From Allium sativum (Eukaryota; Streptophyta; Magnoliopsida; Asparagales; Amaryllidaceae): a stretch of DNA of 64,000 nucleotides. Positions 9,181 through 20,515 of this stretch are shown here, in pieces. Location of the stretch: NCBI GenBank assembly GCA_030737875.1, contig CM060918.1:772142552-772206551 (forward strand), written 5' to 3'. Numbering within the stretch: the stretch's first letter is position 1; each line of letters opens with the position of its first letter. Under the pieces are notes generated by a model. The model ran no database searches. It saw only the letters and a list, made by a program, of their open reading frames with translations, and was not told the origin of the DNA. The translations under genes and the position numbers were made by a program.

Positions 9181-10948
9181 CCGAAGCGTCGTTTTGAATA
9201 AATTGGCTATTTTAAAATAAATAAAAATAGCGATAAATAGTTATAAAATACCATAAATAATATGGAGTGGAAATAAACTGAATTTGCTTGATTTATATTG
9301 TATTTGATGGTTGAATGTGTTTGGCGTGAAAATAACATTAAAGAACAAAATGGGTGTTGTCGAATAATTTAACCATTGAAGTAAATTGATTTGAAATTCT
9401 AAATATACGTGAATTATTTGAAAAGGCCGAGTTAATTCTCATTTCAAATGATTGCCCGACGATTGAAAGTCGAAGATGAAGACGATGGTCGAAGACCGGA
9501 GATCTTCACCTCGTTTGGATGGTAACCGAGGTCCTGATTGGGAGGCATCCCGAAATATGGATAATGAGTGGTGATCGTTCAGACGTACGTGTTGATCGAA
9601 GGGTTTGCGAGGTATTTAGGGCCCCCGGTTTCGTTCAGACCCAGAACGGACTTGTAAATGGACTGTGTGTCTGACATAGGATTTATTCTGTGTGGCATGC
9701 TAAGATGCAGTGATCAGGGCTTCTATTGAAAAGCAAAGTCTTGTGGTGATGATCAAAGCACCGCCTGTGTGGTGTAGCTTTGTGTATAACGTAAATTCGC
9801 GAGCCTCACACCCCGGTATGAACCTAAAACGGGAGAAAGGACCTCAGGGAGGACATGCGTTTCTTTCTAGCTAGGGTGGTGTCAGTGACCTACCAGCCCT
9901 GACATTTATATACTTTTCACCTATGTGGTTGTTGCTGTTGCGAGGCGCCTCGGTTTGATCGGACGATCCGGGTCCGATGGAGTCATTCGTTGGCTCGTTT
10001 ACGCCCCAAAGGGTGGGGAAACGCAGTGTTCAGGAATTTTAATCCACATCAGTGGACCGGCCCTGACGATCCAAGGGCCCACCTGTGTCTGGGTCCTGGG
10101 ACACGGGCTAGAGCGTCTCGAATTCGGTAAGGACTATCTTTTGCCTTGGTTCATGACGGAAATCCGATTTCCAAATACGACATCGTGCGGTTTTGATTGT
10201 ATACCTATATATGGCGACATAGTGGTATGGGGCATTAATGCTGTCTATGATTGATAGTTATGATTTGAAATTGTTTTCAAAACATGTAAACACTAGCAAT
10301 AATATTAAATGCCTTTGTTTTATTCGTATCAATCATATTTTGGCTGTTATAAGGTAAAAGCTCTATCCTCCGGTTTTCGTTGCATTGTGTGATGGGAACC
10401 GAGTCTTATAACGGTTTCATTTTTATAAAAAGCATAGCGATGTTTAAAAGAATGATTTGTTTTAAAGCACTGGCAATCCAATGGAGTAAACCCGTTCCAC
10501 GAAAGTGGCGTGGTCCTATGGTTAGCCATATTGTATTTGTGTTGAGTAGATTTCTCATACCAGTCCCATGACTGACTCGTAGTTTGTTTCACTCTCAAAC
10601 TCGGGTGCCCCTTTTTCCACACGGGCAGCCTTTTATTCAGGTTTAGCTGGTTCTTTCTGGAAAGCTGGAGCTGAAGATGGATTCTATCATTTATTTCTTT
10701 TTATGCTGTTCAACTCCTATTGTACATATTTTGTTTATTTCCGCTGTAGACATTTATGTATAGCTGAACTGTATTTGTACTAAGTAAGATCCTGTATGCT
10801 GTGTAACTCTGATGATTACTTTTATCCAGTATATTCTATTGTTCATTATCTGGTGTATTTATTTAATTCTGTTCTGCTATTATCTGTTTCTGTGTTATAT
10901 TCCAAAGATAACCCTGTTTCCGTGAGAACGGGAATTCGGGTCGTCTCA

Positions 10949-12117
10949 ACCTAAGGGGAAAAACCAACTTGTTTGGCTTTCACGAGGTTGGGTTAGACCA
11001 CTGTCACTAGGTATCAAGGCCTCGGAGAGATGGATCACTAAACTCAATTTTCAATAAAGGACTTAACGGATAACAGAAAAAAATTCCGCACCAAGCTCAC
11101 TAAAAGATCTGAATTCGTAGGGAGGGTCTAAGCTTGCAGGAAGGGTTCAAACATATTGTAGAAGGTGACACATCCGATAGGAAAATACTATAAGTGTAGA
11201 TTTGCTCTTTATTAATCTTCCATTTTGAGTACATGAACAACATAGAAGAAATCTTCCAATTGATCTAAATACCAGAGTTTATTCTAGAGAAAAATAGTAT
11301 AAGAATTAGAATGAGATCACCCCCTAAATGTGACCCCTAGGGTCCTATTTATAGGAAATTTGGGGGCCCTTCCGCTGTTGGGCTATTGGGCCTGCAGGAA
11401 CCTTAGTCAGGCGCTTTTCTCCTTGGCCTCTGATGTTTGGCTTTCATATGCTTTGTTGTGCGGATTATAGCTTCAGGAGGGAAGGTCCCGATCAGTTGGG
11501 GCCACTTTGAGATTGGGATGAGCTTGTAGATGTGGTGACTTTTGGATGGTGTTTGAACTTACAGCAGTAGCTCCTGGGTGTAGGCTCTCGGGCGTAAGCT
11601 TTCAGATGTAGGCCTCCGGCTTTCTCGCGTATACCTAGAGGAGTTGGTCCTTCCGATGTATGTGGATAGCCGCCGGTTCGAAACCATTGTTGGTATCTGT
11701 ACTAAGTAGATTAGTATGGATAGCCTGTAATTCCGCTAGGGTTCTGGTTGGCCTTCCGGTGGAGCTTTTGGGATGGTCCCGTCTTCCGAAAGGCAGCTCC
11801 CGGTTATGTGTTGTTGTCCATCAATGTGACCTTTCGGCATTCATGCAGCAGATGTTTAGGAAGATGGTTTCGGATAATCGCTTTATACTCCTGGTGTGAT
11901 ACTTTTGACGTCTTCATCTCTTGATGTATCGGTACTAAGTGAGTTAATACCGATAGCCTTTCCGGGTTAAGCAGAGCACGTACCTCCCTCTTTCTTGGTT
12001 TCCGGTCTAGACAACCTTTCGTCATGGAATTTCCTGTCGGGCATATCCTATCGGATGAACCCTGTCGGATAAACCCTGTCGGATAGACTTTGCTGGCATT
12101 TTGTAGGCTTTTATCTC
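10949..12117 (-). mobile_element. Fragment of an unrelated LTR, reverse sense
   Basis: No open reading frame of substance. Read on the minus strand it holds CCTATAAATAGGACCC (TATA box at 11346-11353) followed by a leader-like stretch, as in a plant LTR. At 12035-12090 a short CCTGTCGGATAAA-type unit repeats three to four times. I cannot place the family and see neither end. Confidence 0.45.
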
Positions 12118-14099
12118 TGTGATGACCCCAAACTCCTGTAGTACGTAAGAAAGGATAATCATTGGAATGTAACACGTAAACAGTAATAGCAGAGCAAAAA
12201 TATAAAATTACAGCAGAAAATGTATCTCAAATTACACTGGAAATAACATCATCAGAGTTACACAGCATAATAGGATCATACTTAGAACATAATACAGTTT
12301 TCAACTTAATATAAAATGTCTGTAGCGGAATAAAATATAATATACTAAATGAAATTTGAACAGCATAATAGGAATGGTAAGATCCATCTTCAGCTCCATA
12401 GCTATCCAGAGTGAGTCTGCTAAAACCTGTATACAAGGCTGCCCGTGTGGAAAAGAGGGCATCCGAGTTTGCAAAGTGAAACAAACTACGAGTCAGTCAT
12501 GGGACTGGTATGAGAAATCTAATTAACCTATTTAATAATAAGGCAAATCACAGGATCACGCCGCTAACATGGAACAGGTTTACCCCATTGGACTGCCAGT
12601 GCATGAAATAAAGTAAATCGTTAAAACAACGCAATGCTTTTTAGAAAAATGAAACCATTATAAGACTCAAGTCCCATCACAAAATGCAATGCAAACCGGA
12701 GGATAGAGTTTTACCTTATAATGGTCAAAAATGCTTGATACGATAAAACGGATTTGATATTATTGTTAGTGTATATATATGTTTCAGAAACATTTCAATC
12801 ATAATATATCAATCATAGACGGCATAGCTACCATATACTATGTCGCTATATATAGGTTTACAATCAAAACCGCATGGGTTGTATTGGAAGTTGGATTTCC
12901 ATCATGAACCAAGGAAAGAGATAGTCCTTACCGAATTCGAGACACTCTAGCCCGTGTCTTAGGATCAGAGCTCGAGTGAGCCTTGGAGCGCTAGGGCCGG
13001 TCCACAAATAAGTAAAAATATCTGGGCTTGTAAAATCCAAACACCACTTCTAGCTAGAAAGAAACGCATGTTCTCCCTGGGGTCCTTCTCCCATTTTTGG
13101 TTCATACCGGGGTGTGAGGCTCGCGAAGTAACGCTATACACAAAGCTATCCTACAATAAAGTTGTGCTTTGATCATCAACCACAAGGCTCTGCTTTTCAA
13201 CAATAAGCCTTGATCATTTGCATCTTGGCATGCCACACTGACAATTCATGACATGCGATCGATAACTATCAATACATAATCTCTGAGCTCGTGCGTCTCA
13301 GAGAAGGGTGTTAAGTAAGAGAATGAATTCTCCTCCACCAACAGATATATATTACATGGAGTGAAATCCAATGTCAGACACACATCCATTTACAAGTCCG
13401 TTCTGGGTCTGAACGAAACCGGAGACACCTTATTCCTCGTACCATATGTCCAATACGGAAGAGAGGTGCTCGCATATCTAGACGATCAACAAGTACGTCT
13501 GGACAACTACCACTGTACCCCTTTACTGGGAGCTAACCAATGCCGGGCATCGGTAGTTATCCATTCGATGTGAAGATCGTCGGTCTTCAATCACCGTCTT
13601 CAAATCTTCGACTTCCAATCATCGTATAATTATTTGAAATGAGAGTTAACTCGGACTTTTCAAATAATTCTCGAATATATATGCTTTAAATCATTTCTTT
13701 TCATTCCATATCGTATATAATAATTTATAATGATTTATCGCTATTTTTATTTATTTAAAAATAGCCATTTTTAATTAAACGACGCTTTGGGTCATTACAT
13801 GGCCCTGACGCTGTTTTCATCAAAATTTGATTTACACATTTCTCAAAATATAACCGTTAGATCTTAGCAAATTACATATCGTTGGAAATATCTTTCCAAA
13901 ATGAACCCAAAGGTTCCAGTTTTGGGAAAATCCGATGGTCGGATCTTTCGGTATAATCGTTTGAAGTTACGATTTTAAAACGCGAACTACAGCGGCGTGA
14001 TTCGTTTTATTTTAATTTATATTTATATATAAATATATAAATATATATCGTTCGACGATATCAAACTATTTTCAATTCAACATTGATTTCTTTTATATA

Positions 14100-14748
14100 T
14101 GAAATCATATATTACATTAAAAATGAAATTTTTAATGATAATACCATTCTTTTTGTACATTGAATCTTTTATATGACTCATATATATATATACATATATA
14201 TATTACATGGAAATGAAATTTGTTTTATCATTCATCTATAGAAAAAAATTGTAATCTTTTATTTCAATACAATATTACATTGAAAAATGTAATCTCTTAT
14301 CTCAATATATGTTTACATTGGAAATGTAAATTTTTATTTCAAAATTTATTTATATTGAGATGTAAACTTTCTATTTCAATATATTATTATATTGAAAAGG
14401 TAGGCTTTTTATTTAATATTCTATTTACATTGGAAAATGTAAATTTCTAATCATTCTTTTATTTACAATGAAAATGTAAATTTTTATGTAATCTTTATTT
14501 ACATTGACAAGTGTAAATTTCTATGCTTTGCTTTGATTACATATAAAAATGTAATTCTTATACTTCATTCTTTAATTACATATAAAAATGTAATCTTCCT
14601 AATGAAATCTTTTATTTCATTTACAATGTAAATTTTATAGAAAACCATATTTTATATATCAATGGACATTTTTAATGTTCCATTCTCATTAAAAATGTAA
14701 ATTCTAATGTCCTATACATTTTATTTAACAAATGTATTATTTTTAATG

Positions 14749-14782
<34 letters not shown>

Positions 14783-15780
14783 GTCAAGGTTCATACATTT
14801 CTATTCCAAATTTGTTCATTTTTAATGTTACATTACATTAAAAATGAAAAATTTTCAAAGTAAATACATTTTATTTAACAAGGGACTACTTTTAATCATG
14901 CATTGCATTAAAATGTATTTTCAATATAAATGCATTTCTATTTAACCAATGATATTTTTAATGTTGGGTTACATTAAAAATATAAATTTTAAAGCAAAAA
15001 CATTTTAATATATCAATGGTCATTTTTAATGGTTTGTTTACATTAAAAATGTAAATTTTCAAAGAAAACACTTTTTGTTATTGCAATGACCATTTTTAAA
15101 AGGGTCATTTACATAAGAATGTAAAACTTAATGTAAACCATTATTATCATATCAATGTTCATTTTAATATAAACATTTAAAATGCAAAATCTAATGTAAA
15201 TACATTTTATATAGTAAACTGGTATTTTAATGTTTTCATATACATTAAAATACAAAATTCCCATGTAAATACATTTTCTATAGTAATTGACATTTTTAAT
15301 GTTTGATTTACATTAAAAAGGTAAAATCCAATGTAAAAACCTATTCATTTAACAATGTCTATTTTTCATTAAAAATGTATATACATTAAATAGTAATGTC
15401 AATGTAAAAACATTTTTAACTATCAATGTTTTATTTTTTTTAATGTTGACATACATTAAAAATATAAATTCCATCTCAATACATTTCTTTCATTACATAA
15501 AAAATAATAATCTTTTTGTGTTTCATATACATTAGAAATGATGTTTTCAATGTAAACATTTTATATATCAATGTTTTATGTTAATGTTTCACTTACGTTA
15601 AAAAAAAGATTTTCACTGTAGTACATTCCTGTATCGAAATGTTGATTTTAATGTTTCATATACATTAAAATATATATCTAATGTAAATGCGTTTCTATAT
15701 TACAATGTTTTATTTTTACTATTTTATTTACATTAAAAATGTAAATTTCAAATGTACATACATTTTTATTTAACAAATGA
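14100..15780. repeat. Array of short palindromic repeats inside the minus-strand LTR
   Basis: From about 14655 to 15775 there are roughly 14 units of ~68 bp. Most contain ATTTTTAATGT and, after a short gap, ACATTAAAAAT, so each unit can fold into a hairpin. The units before it (14200-14640) carry the shorter palindrome TTTACATT/AATGTAAA about every 60 bp. A TA microsatellite lies at about 14750-14778. AT content is extreme and no gene is present. Confidence 0.75.
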
Positions 15781-16556
15781 CTGTCTTTGATTTTCAACAA
15801 AACACGAATTTTATATTGACATACAACGATCATTTTCCTATTCATATATATATATATTAAAAATATAATTTTCATATTGTTCAAACAATTAATATATAAT
15901 AACATGAATATTTATAACACAAGAATATTTCAGAAAATTTCGGCAGTATAACGGTAGGGTAATTAAAACCGGCACGGTCCCGATGTACGGCTCCTCGCAC
16001 TACCTTAGGCCTCGCGGCGTTTACATGAGGTTTAATTTCCTAATACATTTTTCTAGGCAGTCTAAAGACATATTATCAATCAATTTCATTTTTCAACCAC
16101 AAACAAACACCAAAATTCAACCAATCACATACCACAAATCAATCAAGTCGTCCATGGTCTATGGACGACGGGTGTCGGGAGTTTCTAAACTCCGTTTGCA
16201 TCCTAAAATAATTTTATTTTATTTATTCGAATTCAGAAATCTCACATTGCTTTCTATTTCTTCTAAAATTGTAGAAGGCTCCAAAAATTCTCCAGTCAGT
16301 TCTGGAATGTCGTGTACGATGCCACGGTCCCAATGTTTCCTGTTTCATTGGATTTCGTTATCGCATGATAAAGATATGAATTTTTATTCGATATAATGAA
16401 TCAGCAATGCTTTAAAGTGTTATCATTAATTTAATTATATACCTCGTTAACTAGCCGATGATTTCCAGAACTATTCAAATCTAGGTTTCACTTTTACTAC
16501 TGATCCGCTCAGCTTGGACATGATCGGACCAGACCACGTCGAAGGCCTCGGAGAGG

Positions 16557-16561
16557 CGCAC
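16557..16561 (+). repeat. Target site duplication CGCAC, left copy
   Basis: Identical 5 bp flank the solo LTR at 16557-16561 and 30580-30584. The sequence beyond each copy joins into one continuous minus-strand LTR. Confidence 0.93.
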
Positions 16562-17035
16562 TGTAACACCCCGTATATTCTATAACAGTGAAATTCATAA
16601 ATTAAAGTATAATTAATTATAATGAAAGAATTAAGGGAAATGGCTTACGCCATTGCGTCGTCTCGGAATTCTGGTTAAGATAGAGTCCGAGTTTGCGTGA
16701 AACGGACTCCGTATGAAGGAGTTACGACCTCCGGAAGTTTCAGAATAAATTTGAATTCAAAAACAGCTCAGAACATGTTTAAAATTCGAATTCGAGTTCA
16801 AACTGGGTTGGGCGGGAAAACTCCCGCCCAGTGACCAGGTCGACATTAGTGTCGACTGGGCAGTTGACCTGGCCCCCCCAGGTCGACTACGTAGTCGACC
16901 TGGGTGTCGATCTGCAGGTCGACTTGCCTGATCGGCCTGACCAGGTGGGTCTGACCCTGGTTCGACTTCTGGTGTGCTGTACAGTCTGATTTTCCTCCCT
17001 GCTTGCATCTGACGGCTCAAAACTACTTGAAAACT

Positions 17036-17044
17036 CTATAAATA
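17036..17044 (+). promoter_or_regulatory. TATA box of the solo LTR
   Basis: CTATAAATA, at the same relative place as in the nested family (18961, 25171) and followed after ~210 bp by the same GTAAGTATAGTGG donor-like sequence at 17246. Confidence 0.7.
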
Positions 17045-18125
17045 CACTCTAAGACTCAACTAATTCACATAAGAAAATAAGAGAGGAGTCGTCATGCTGT
17101 CGGGAAGGAGTTGATCGCAGCCGCCAAGAATCAAACTAAGAAGCAAACTAAAGTCTAATCAAATCAATCAACAAATTGCTACCCAAAGGAGAGCATCTCC
17201 AAATTCAGAAAACAGAAATCAGAAAACAAGAATTCGTCACACGTTGTAAGTATAGTGGTCTTTCAGAATCTGAATAAAATTATGATGTGATACGATGTAA
17301 TTGGGAATAGAATTGTATCATTATAATGATGTAGATCTTGTGTATTGTAATGTTTCTATCGTGATTGTTTTTGGTGTATTAATTTGTGGCATAAATGGAT
17401 CGATGCAAGTTTATTATATGTTTGTATATGAAAGTAATGGAAATTGCAAGTTTGTGGCAAAGTCTATGATTAGATCCCTCTCATGTTTATGTTAATATCC
17501 CCTTTATGTTTATGTTGATATCATGGGCCATATACTTATGTAAACACACCCTAGATCTGAGATCCTTTATGCTACATGACTCAAAACTTATGTATACATC
17601 TTAGATCCATTACAAGTATGATTAGAACTATGTTAAATGCAGTTTGGGCTACATAAACTATGCAAGTTCATGTGGAAATAGACTATATATTAGATTTGGA
17701 CATTTTTGGTTAATTTACAACATGCTAGTTTTGTGTTCGACATTATGCCAAGTTAATATGTTAAAACCCAAGTTTGTATAAGTCTACATATGTCATCCTA
17801 TGTGACACCCATTTAGTTGTATGCCAATTTTGAATGCAAGTTCACATGATCCAATGTTTATGTTAACGCCTGTAACACCCCGTAATTCTGTAACATTAAG
17901 TTTCACAAATTAAAGTATAATTAAATTTTAGAAGAAGAATTAAGGGAAACAGATTACGCCATTGCGTTCGTCTCGAAATTCTGCTTGAGATAGAGTCCGA
18001 GTTTGCGTAAATTGGACTCCGTATGAAAAAGATATCCTTAAATTAAATATTGCAGCAAAACATGAAAAAAAAAGAGGAATGAGAAAAGAATAATGTTTAG
18101 CATTGTTCTAACTTTTATAAGCAAA

Positions 18126-18200
18126 AGACTTAGTAGCTCATTTGGTTGGAACACATGACTTGCATACAAGAGGTACAAAGTTCGATCCCCGCCAGCGCCC
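18126..18200 (+). ncRNA. tRNA-derived (Ala-TGC-like) sequence, possible SINE head, in the 5' LTR
   Basis: TAGCTCATTTGGTT resembles a tRNA A box. It is followed by a TTGCATA anticodon-loop-like stretch and AAGAGGTAC, then AAGTTCGATCCCC matches a B box. The whole aligns over its length with plant tRNA-Ala(TGC), but the acceptor and anticodon stems are decayed, so it is not a functional tRNA. It may be a SINE head or captured Pol III promoter. The solo LTR family lacks it. Confidence 0.55.
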
Positions 18201-18757
18201 TATTTTTGTTTTAGGGGAATGGCTTAAAATAGCCTAATGTGAACGCAGTTCAAAAAGTGGTTTAGTGTGAAAATGGATAAGTGGGAAGATAAATAAAAAG
18301 AAAATGAATATATAATATATATATATACACACACATATACGTATACATATACATATATATATGACATGTACGCATCATGAGGCGTACGTTGCGCATTTTT
18401 GGTTGCCAAGAATTGTTTTTTTTAAGTGGCCTTCTCTGATTGAATTTATGACAAATATTTAACATATTAGTACATATGTGCATTTATGTCATAAAACATA
18501 CAAATATAATAAATATGTGGGAATGCTTGCACTAAAAAGAAAGATTTATGCATACAGTAAATGGGGATTTTTTTAAAAAGGAAGAATATGTATACGGTAA
18601 AGGGAAGATGTATCTATTAAATACGTATTTATGTTTGATGGATTGGCAATAAATAATAAATGTTGATAATGTACATTAAGAGAGTAATTATGGCATAAGT
18701 GAATTAGGAATTATTTATATATAGAATTTGTCCTAAATGAGAAATGTGTACATTGTA

Positions 18758-18801
<44 letters not shown>

Positions 18802-18960
18802 TAAAACGTGAAATTGCATGTAATTGGAATAGTAATTATGACATAATTTAAAATAGGAGTAATTTACAATCCTTAATTGTGAACATAATTGGCCTCTTTT
18901 TGAAATTGATGGCCTTGATTAACCCTAGCATCATCGGACGACTCAAATTAAAATACAATT

Positions 18961-18970
18961 CTATAAATAC
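18961..18970 (+). promoter_or_regulatory. TATA box of the LARD 5' LTR
   Basis: CTATAAATAC, about 1.1 kb into the LTR. Conserved in the other LTR copy (25171-25180) and in the diverged solo LTR (17036). Confidence 0.75.
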
Positions 18971-19180
18971 AACTATAATCTCCACCTAAATTCACACAAA
19001 TAATTAAGAACTGGAGCCGTCATGCTGCTAGAATGAAGCGAGGAATGGCCGTCAATTAGAGAAAGCTTAGAAACAATCAAAGTTACAGATAAAACAAGAA
19101 TCAAAACAACGTTAGCCTTCCCAAAGGAAAGCATTTCAAATTCAGAACTCAGAATCCAGAATTCAAGTTCTACGTTCATT

Positions 19181-19190
19181 GTAAGTATAG
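19181..19190 (+). promoter_or_regulatory. Candidate 5' splice site in the LARD 5' LTR
   Basis: GTAAGTATAG is close to the plant donor consensus. The surrounding GTAAGTATAGTGG is retained in the 3' LTR (25391) and in the otherwise diverged solo LTR (17246), about 210-220 bp after the TATA box in each case. Confidence 0.5.
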
Positions 19191-19991
19191 TGGCTCTTTA
19201 GATGAGAATGCGATTAAGACATGATTTGATGTAGATTGTAATATGGAATTATATCAGTATTGACAATATTGTTTTGTATTTGTTATTTGTGATAATTTGA
19301 ATGTTGTGGTGATTGAATCTTTTATGCATTGTGAATCAAACAATCAACACCTTATGCGAATTATATGTATACAGTTGGATCTAAATATATGCTTATGCAA
19401 GTTATAGGTTGCAAGTTATATTTATACATATATTGATACGATTCATGTAGGCTCTATGTATATATATTTATGTTAAACAAATAGTACCTACATGATTAGA
19501 ATAGATCTATATTCACATGTTCTTATGCAAGTGAAAACTAATAATTGGATCCATGCCAAGATCCGTTTAGGATTCATATGATTAATGAAAGTTTATGGTT
19601 AGATCTATTTTTATACATATGCGTTGCAAGTTCACACCCTTAAGTGGTTGTCAAAAATTACACATATAGTTTTGTCATATGCCAGTTTTATGTTTGAGGT
19701 TATGCCTAGGTCTATGCATTAACATGTTATACCTTTATGTTAGGCTAAAAACAATATGATTCATGTGACACCTATTTAACTAGGCCCAGTATTTATATGC
19801 AAGTTTGTGGCATGTTATGCAATGTTGTGATATTCATGTCGATTATTTTGCAAGTTCACACCTATGATATTCATGTTGATTATTTTGCAAGTTCACACCT
19901 ATGATGTTCATATTTACTATGTCAAGAATGCCAAGTTTACACCTATGACATGTTAATGAATTATTTTTATGCCAATTTTGGTGTACGCTAA

Positions 19992-20064
19992 ATTAGGCTT
20001 TTAGCCTAATATTATATGTCAAAATCATGCGGACGGAAAATTAGGCTAAGATTGTTAGCCTAAT
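19992..20064 (+). other. Two AGGCT/AGCCT hairpins
   Basis: ATTAGGCT...AGCCTAAT at 19992-20010 and ATTAGGCTA...TAGCCTAAT at 20040-20064 are perfect inverted repeats. Both are kept in the 3' LTR (about 26209-26232 and 26263-26287), with a longer loop in the first. Confidence 0.7.
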
Positions 20065-20288
20065 ATTTAGACGGGGTAACGTTGGGTAAAATTGGTAATT
20101 ATAGGAAACTTGACATAAATTGGTTAAAAATCACATAAGTGATTTATGGCATAAAATGGAATTAATTATATACCTAAACTAATGAGATTGATTGGAAACA
20201 AATTTGGCAGTAACTTGAATTTGAATAATTTACATAATTAAAATGTAAATTAGAAAATACGAATATGCTTAACCCAAGGTTGGATTGA

Positions 20289-20338
20289 GTTGTGATGTAA
20301 ACCTGCCCGGACCCGCCCGGCTGTCCAGTAATCACAAC
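20289..20338 (+). other. 50-nt hairpin, version 1 (5' LTR)
   Basis: GTTGTGAT at 20289 pairs with ATCACAAC at 20331. Inside, CCGG pairs with CCGG across a six-base ACCCGC loop. It recurs in the 3' LTR at 26513-26562 with the outer stem intact. See the covariation finding. Confidence 0.75.
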
Positions 20339-20400
20339 AATACCTATCCAATGTGAGAGGTTAAGGCATTGAGCCCAATAAAGACCCGAGGTTAGACTGA

Positions 20401-20450
20401 GTTGTGGCGTAAGACTGCTCGGAACCGACCGGCATACAGACAGCCACAAC
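20401..20450 (+). other. 50-nt hairpin, version 2 (5' LTR)
   Basis: The second tandem unit, same length. GTTGTGGC pairs with GCCACAAC, so both sides of the stem changed relative to version 1. The inner stem TCGG/CCGG uses one G-T wobble. In the 3' LTR (26625-26674) the pairing extends further with TGCCTG/CAGGCA. Confidence 0.75.
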
Positions 20451-20515
20451 AATACCTGTCTAATGTGAGTGGTTGGTGCTTTAATAGGACAATTAAAGCT
20501 AAGTTAGGATTGGTA

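Larger units (their letters stand above)
1..10948 (+). mobile_element. Ty3/gypsy chromovirus (Tekay/Del-like) LTR retrotransposon, element A, 5' LTR cut by window edge
   Basis: Bases 1-691 recur almost unchanged at about 10258-10948. Between them lie, in order, a PBS complementary to initiator tRNA-Met, a gag-PR-RT-RH-IN-chromodomain frame, a polypurine tract and a complete LTR. That is the order of a chromovirus. The C-terminal chromodomain and the tRNA-Met PBS suggest the Tekay/Del clade (inference). Over the ~690 bp of LTR seen twice I count roughly nine differences, so the insertion is young. The LTR opens TGTAACGACCC and ends near GGGTCGTCTCA. The left flank is outside the window, so the target duplication cannot be checked. 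The LTR is about 5.5 kb, longer than the element's whole coding region and extreme for the group. Confidence 0.93.
5440..10948 (+). repeat. 3' LTR of element A, about 5.5 kb
   Basis: Starts TGTAACGACCC after the PPT and ends where the match to 1-691 stops. The first ~1.2 kb is conserved in sequence with LTR starts at 45722, 48200, 31764 (minus) and 37553 (minus), and partly at 61423. Next come a C-rich block (6340-6660), short A/T repeats (6700-7200), a stem-rich block around 7640-7740, a ~123-bp tandem repeat (7740-8200), a segment also found inside smaller elements (8395-8640), a 245-bp tandem duplication (8690-9180) and the conserved end. No believable gene is present. Confidence 0.92.
12118..16561 (-). 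repeat. A-related long LTR on the minus strand, distal part
   Basis: This is the reverse complement of an LTR homologous to element A's. Matching blocks include 12123-12310 to the LTR end, 12476-12520 (identical to 291-335), 13800-14000 to 8735-8930, and 15936-16020 to 7640-7735. The terminal bases read TGTGATGACCCC on +, i.e. an LTR ending in ACA on -. It is interrupted at 16562 by the 14-kb nest and resumes at 30585. Joined, it is about 5.6 kb, the same size as A's LTR. Confidence 0.85.

Noticed and set aside
9925..10254. 109-codon frame in element A's 3' LTR
   Set aside because: It lies in LTR DNA whose minus-strand relative (about 12780-13130) does not keep the frame. No recognisable motif.
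11010..16560. Shared AAGGCCTCGGAGAG at about 11015 and 16540 as an insertion-site or target duplication signal
   Set aside because: Flanking bases do not match and the element ends are elsewhere. Probably chance or a short shared leader motif.
18126..18200. Functional tRNA-Ala gene
   Set aside because: A and B boxes are present, but the acceptor and anticodon stems do not pair well, so it is listed only as tRNA-like.
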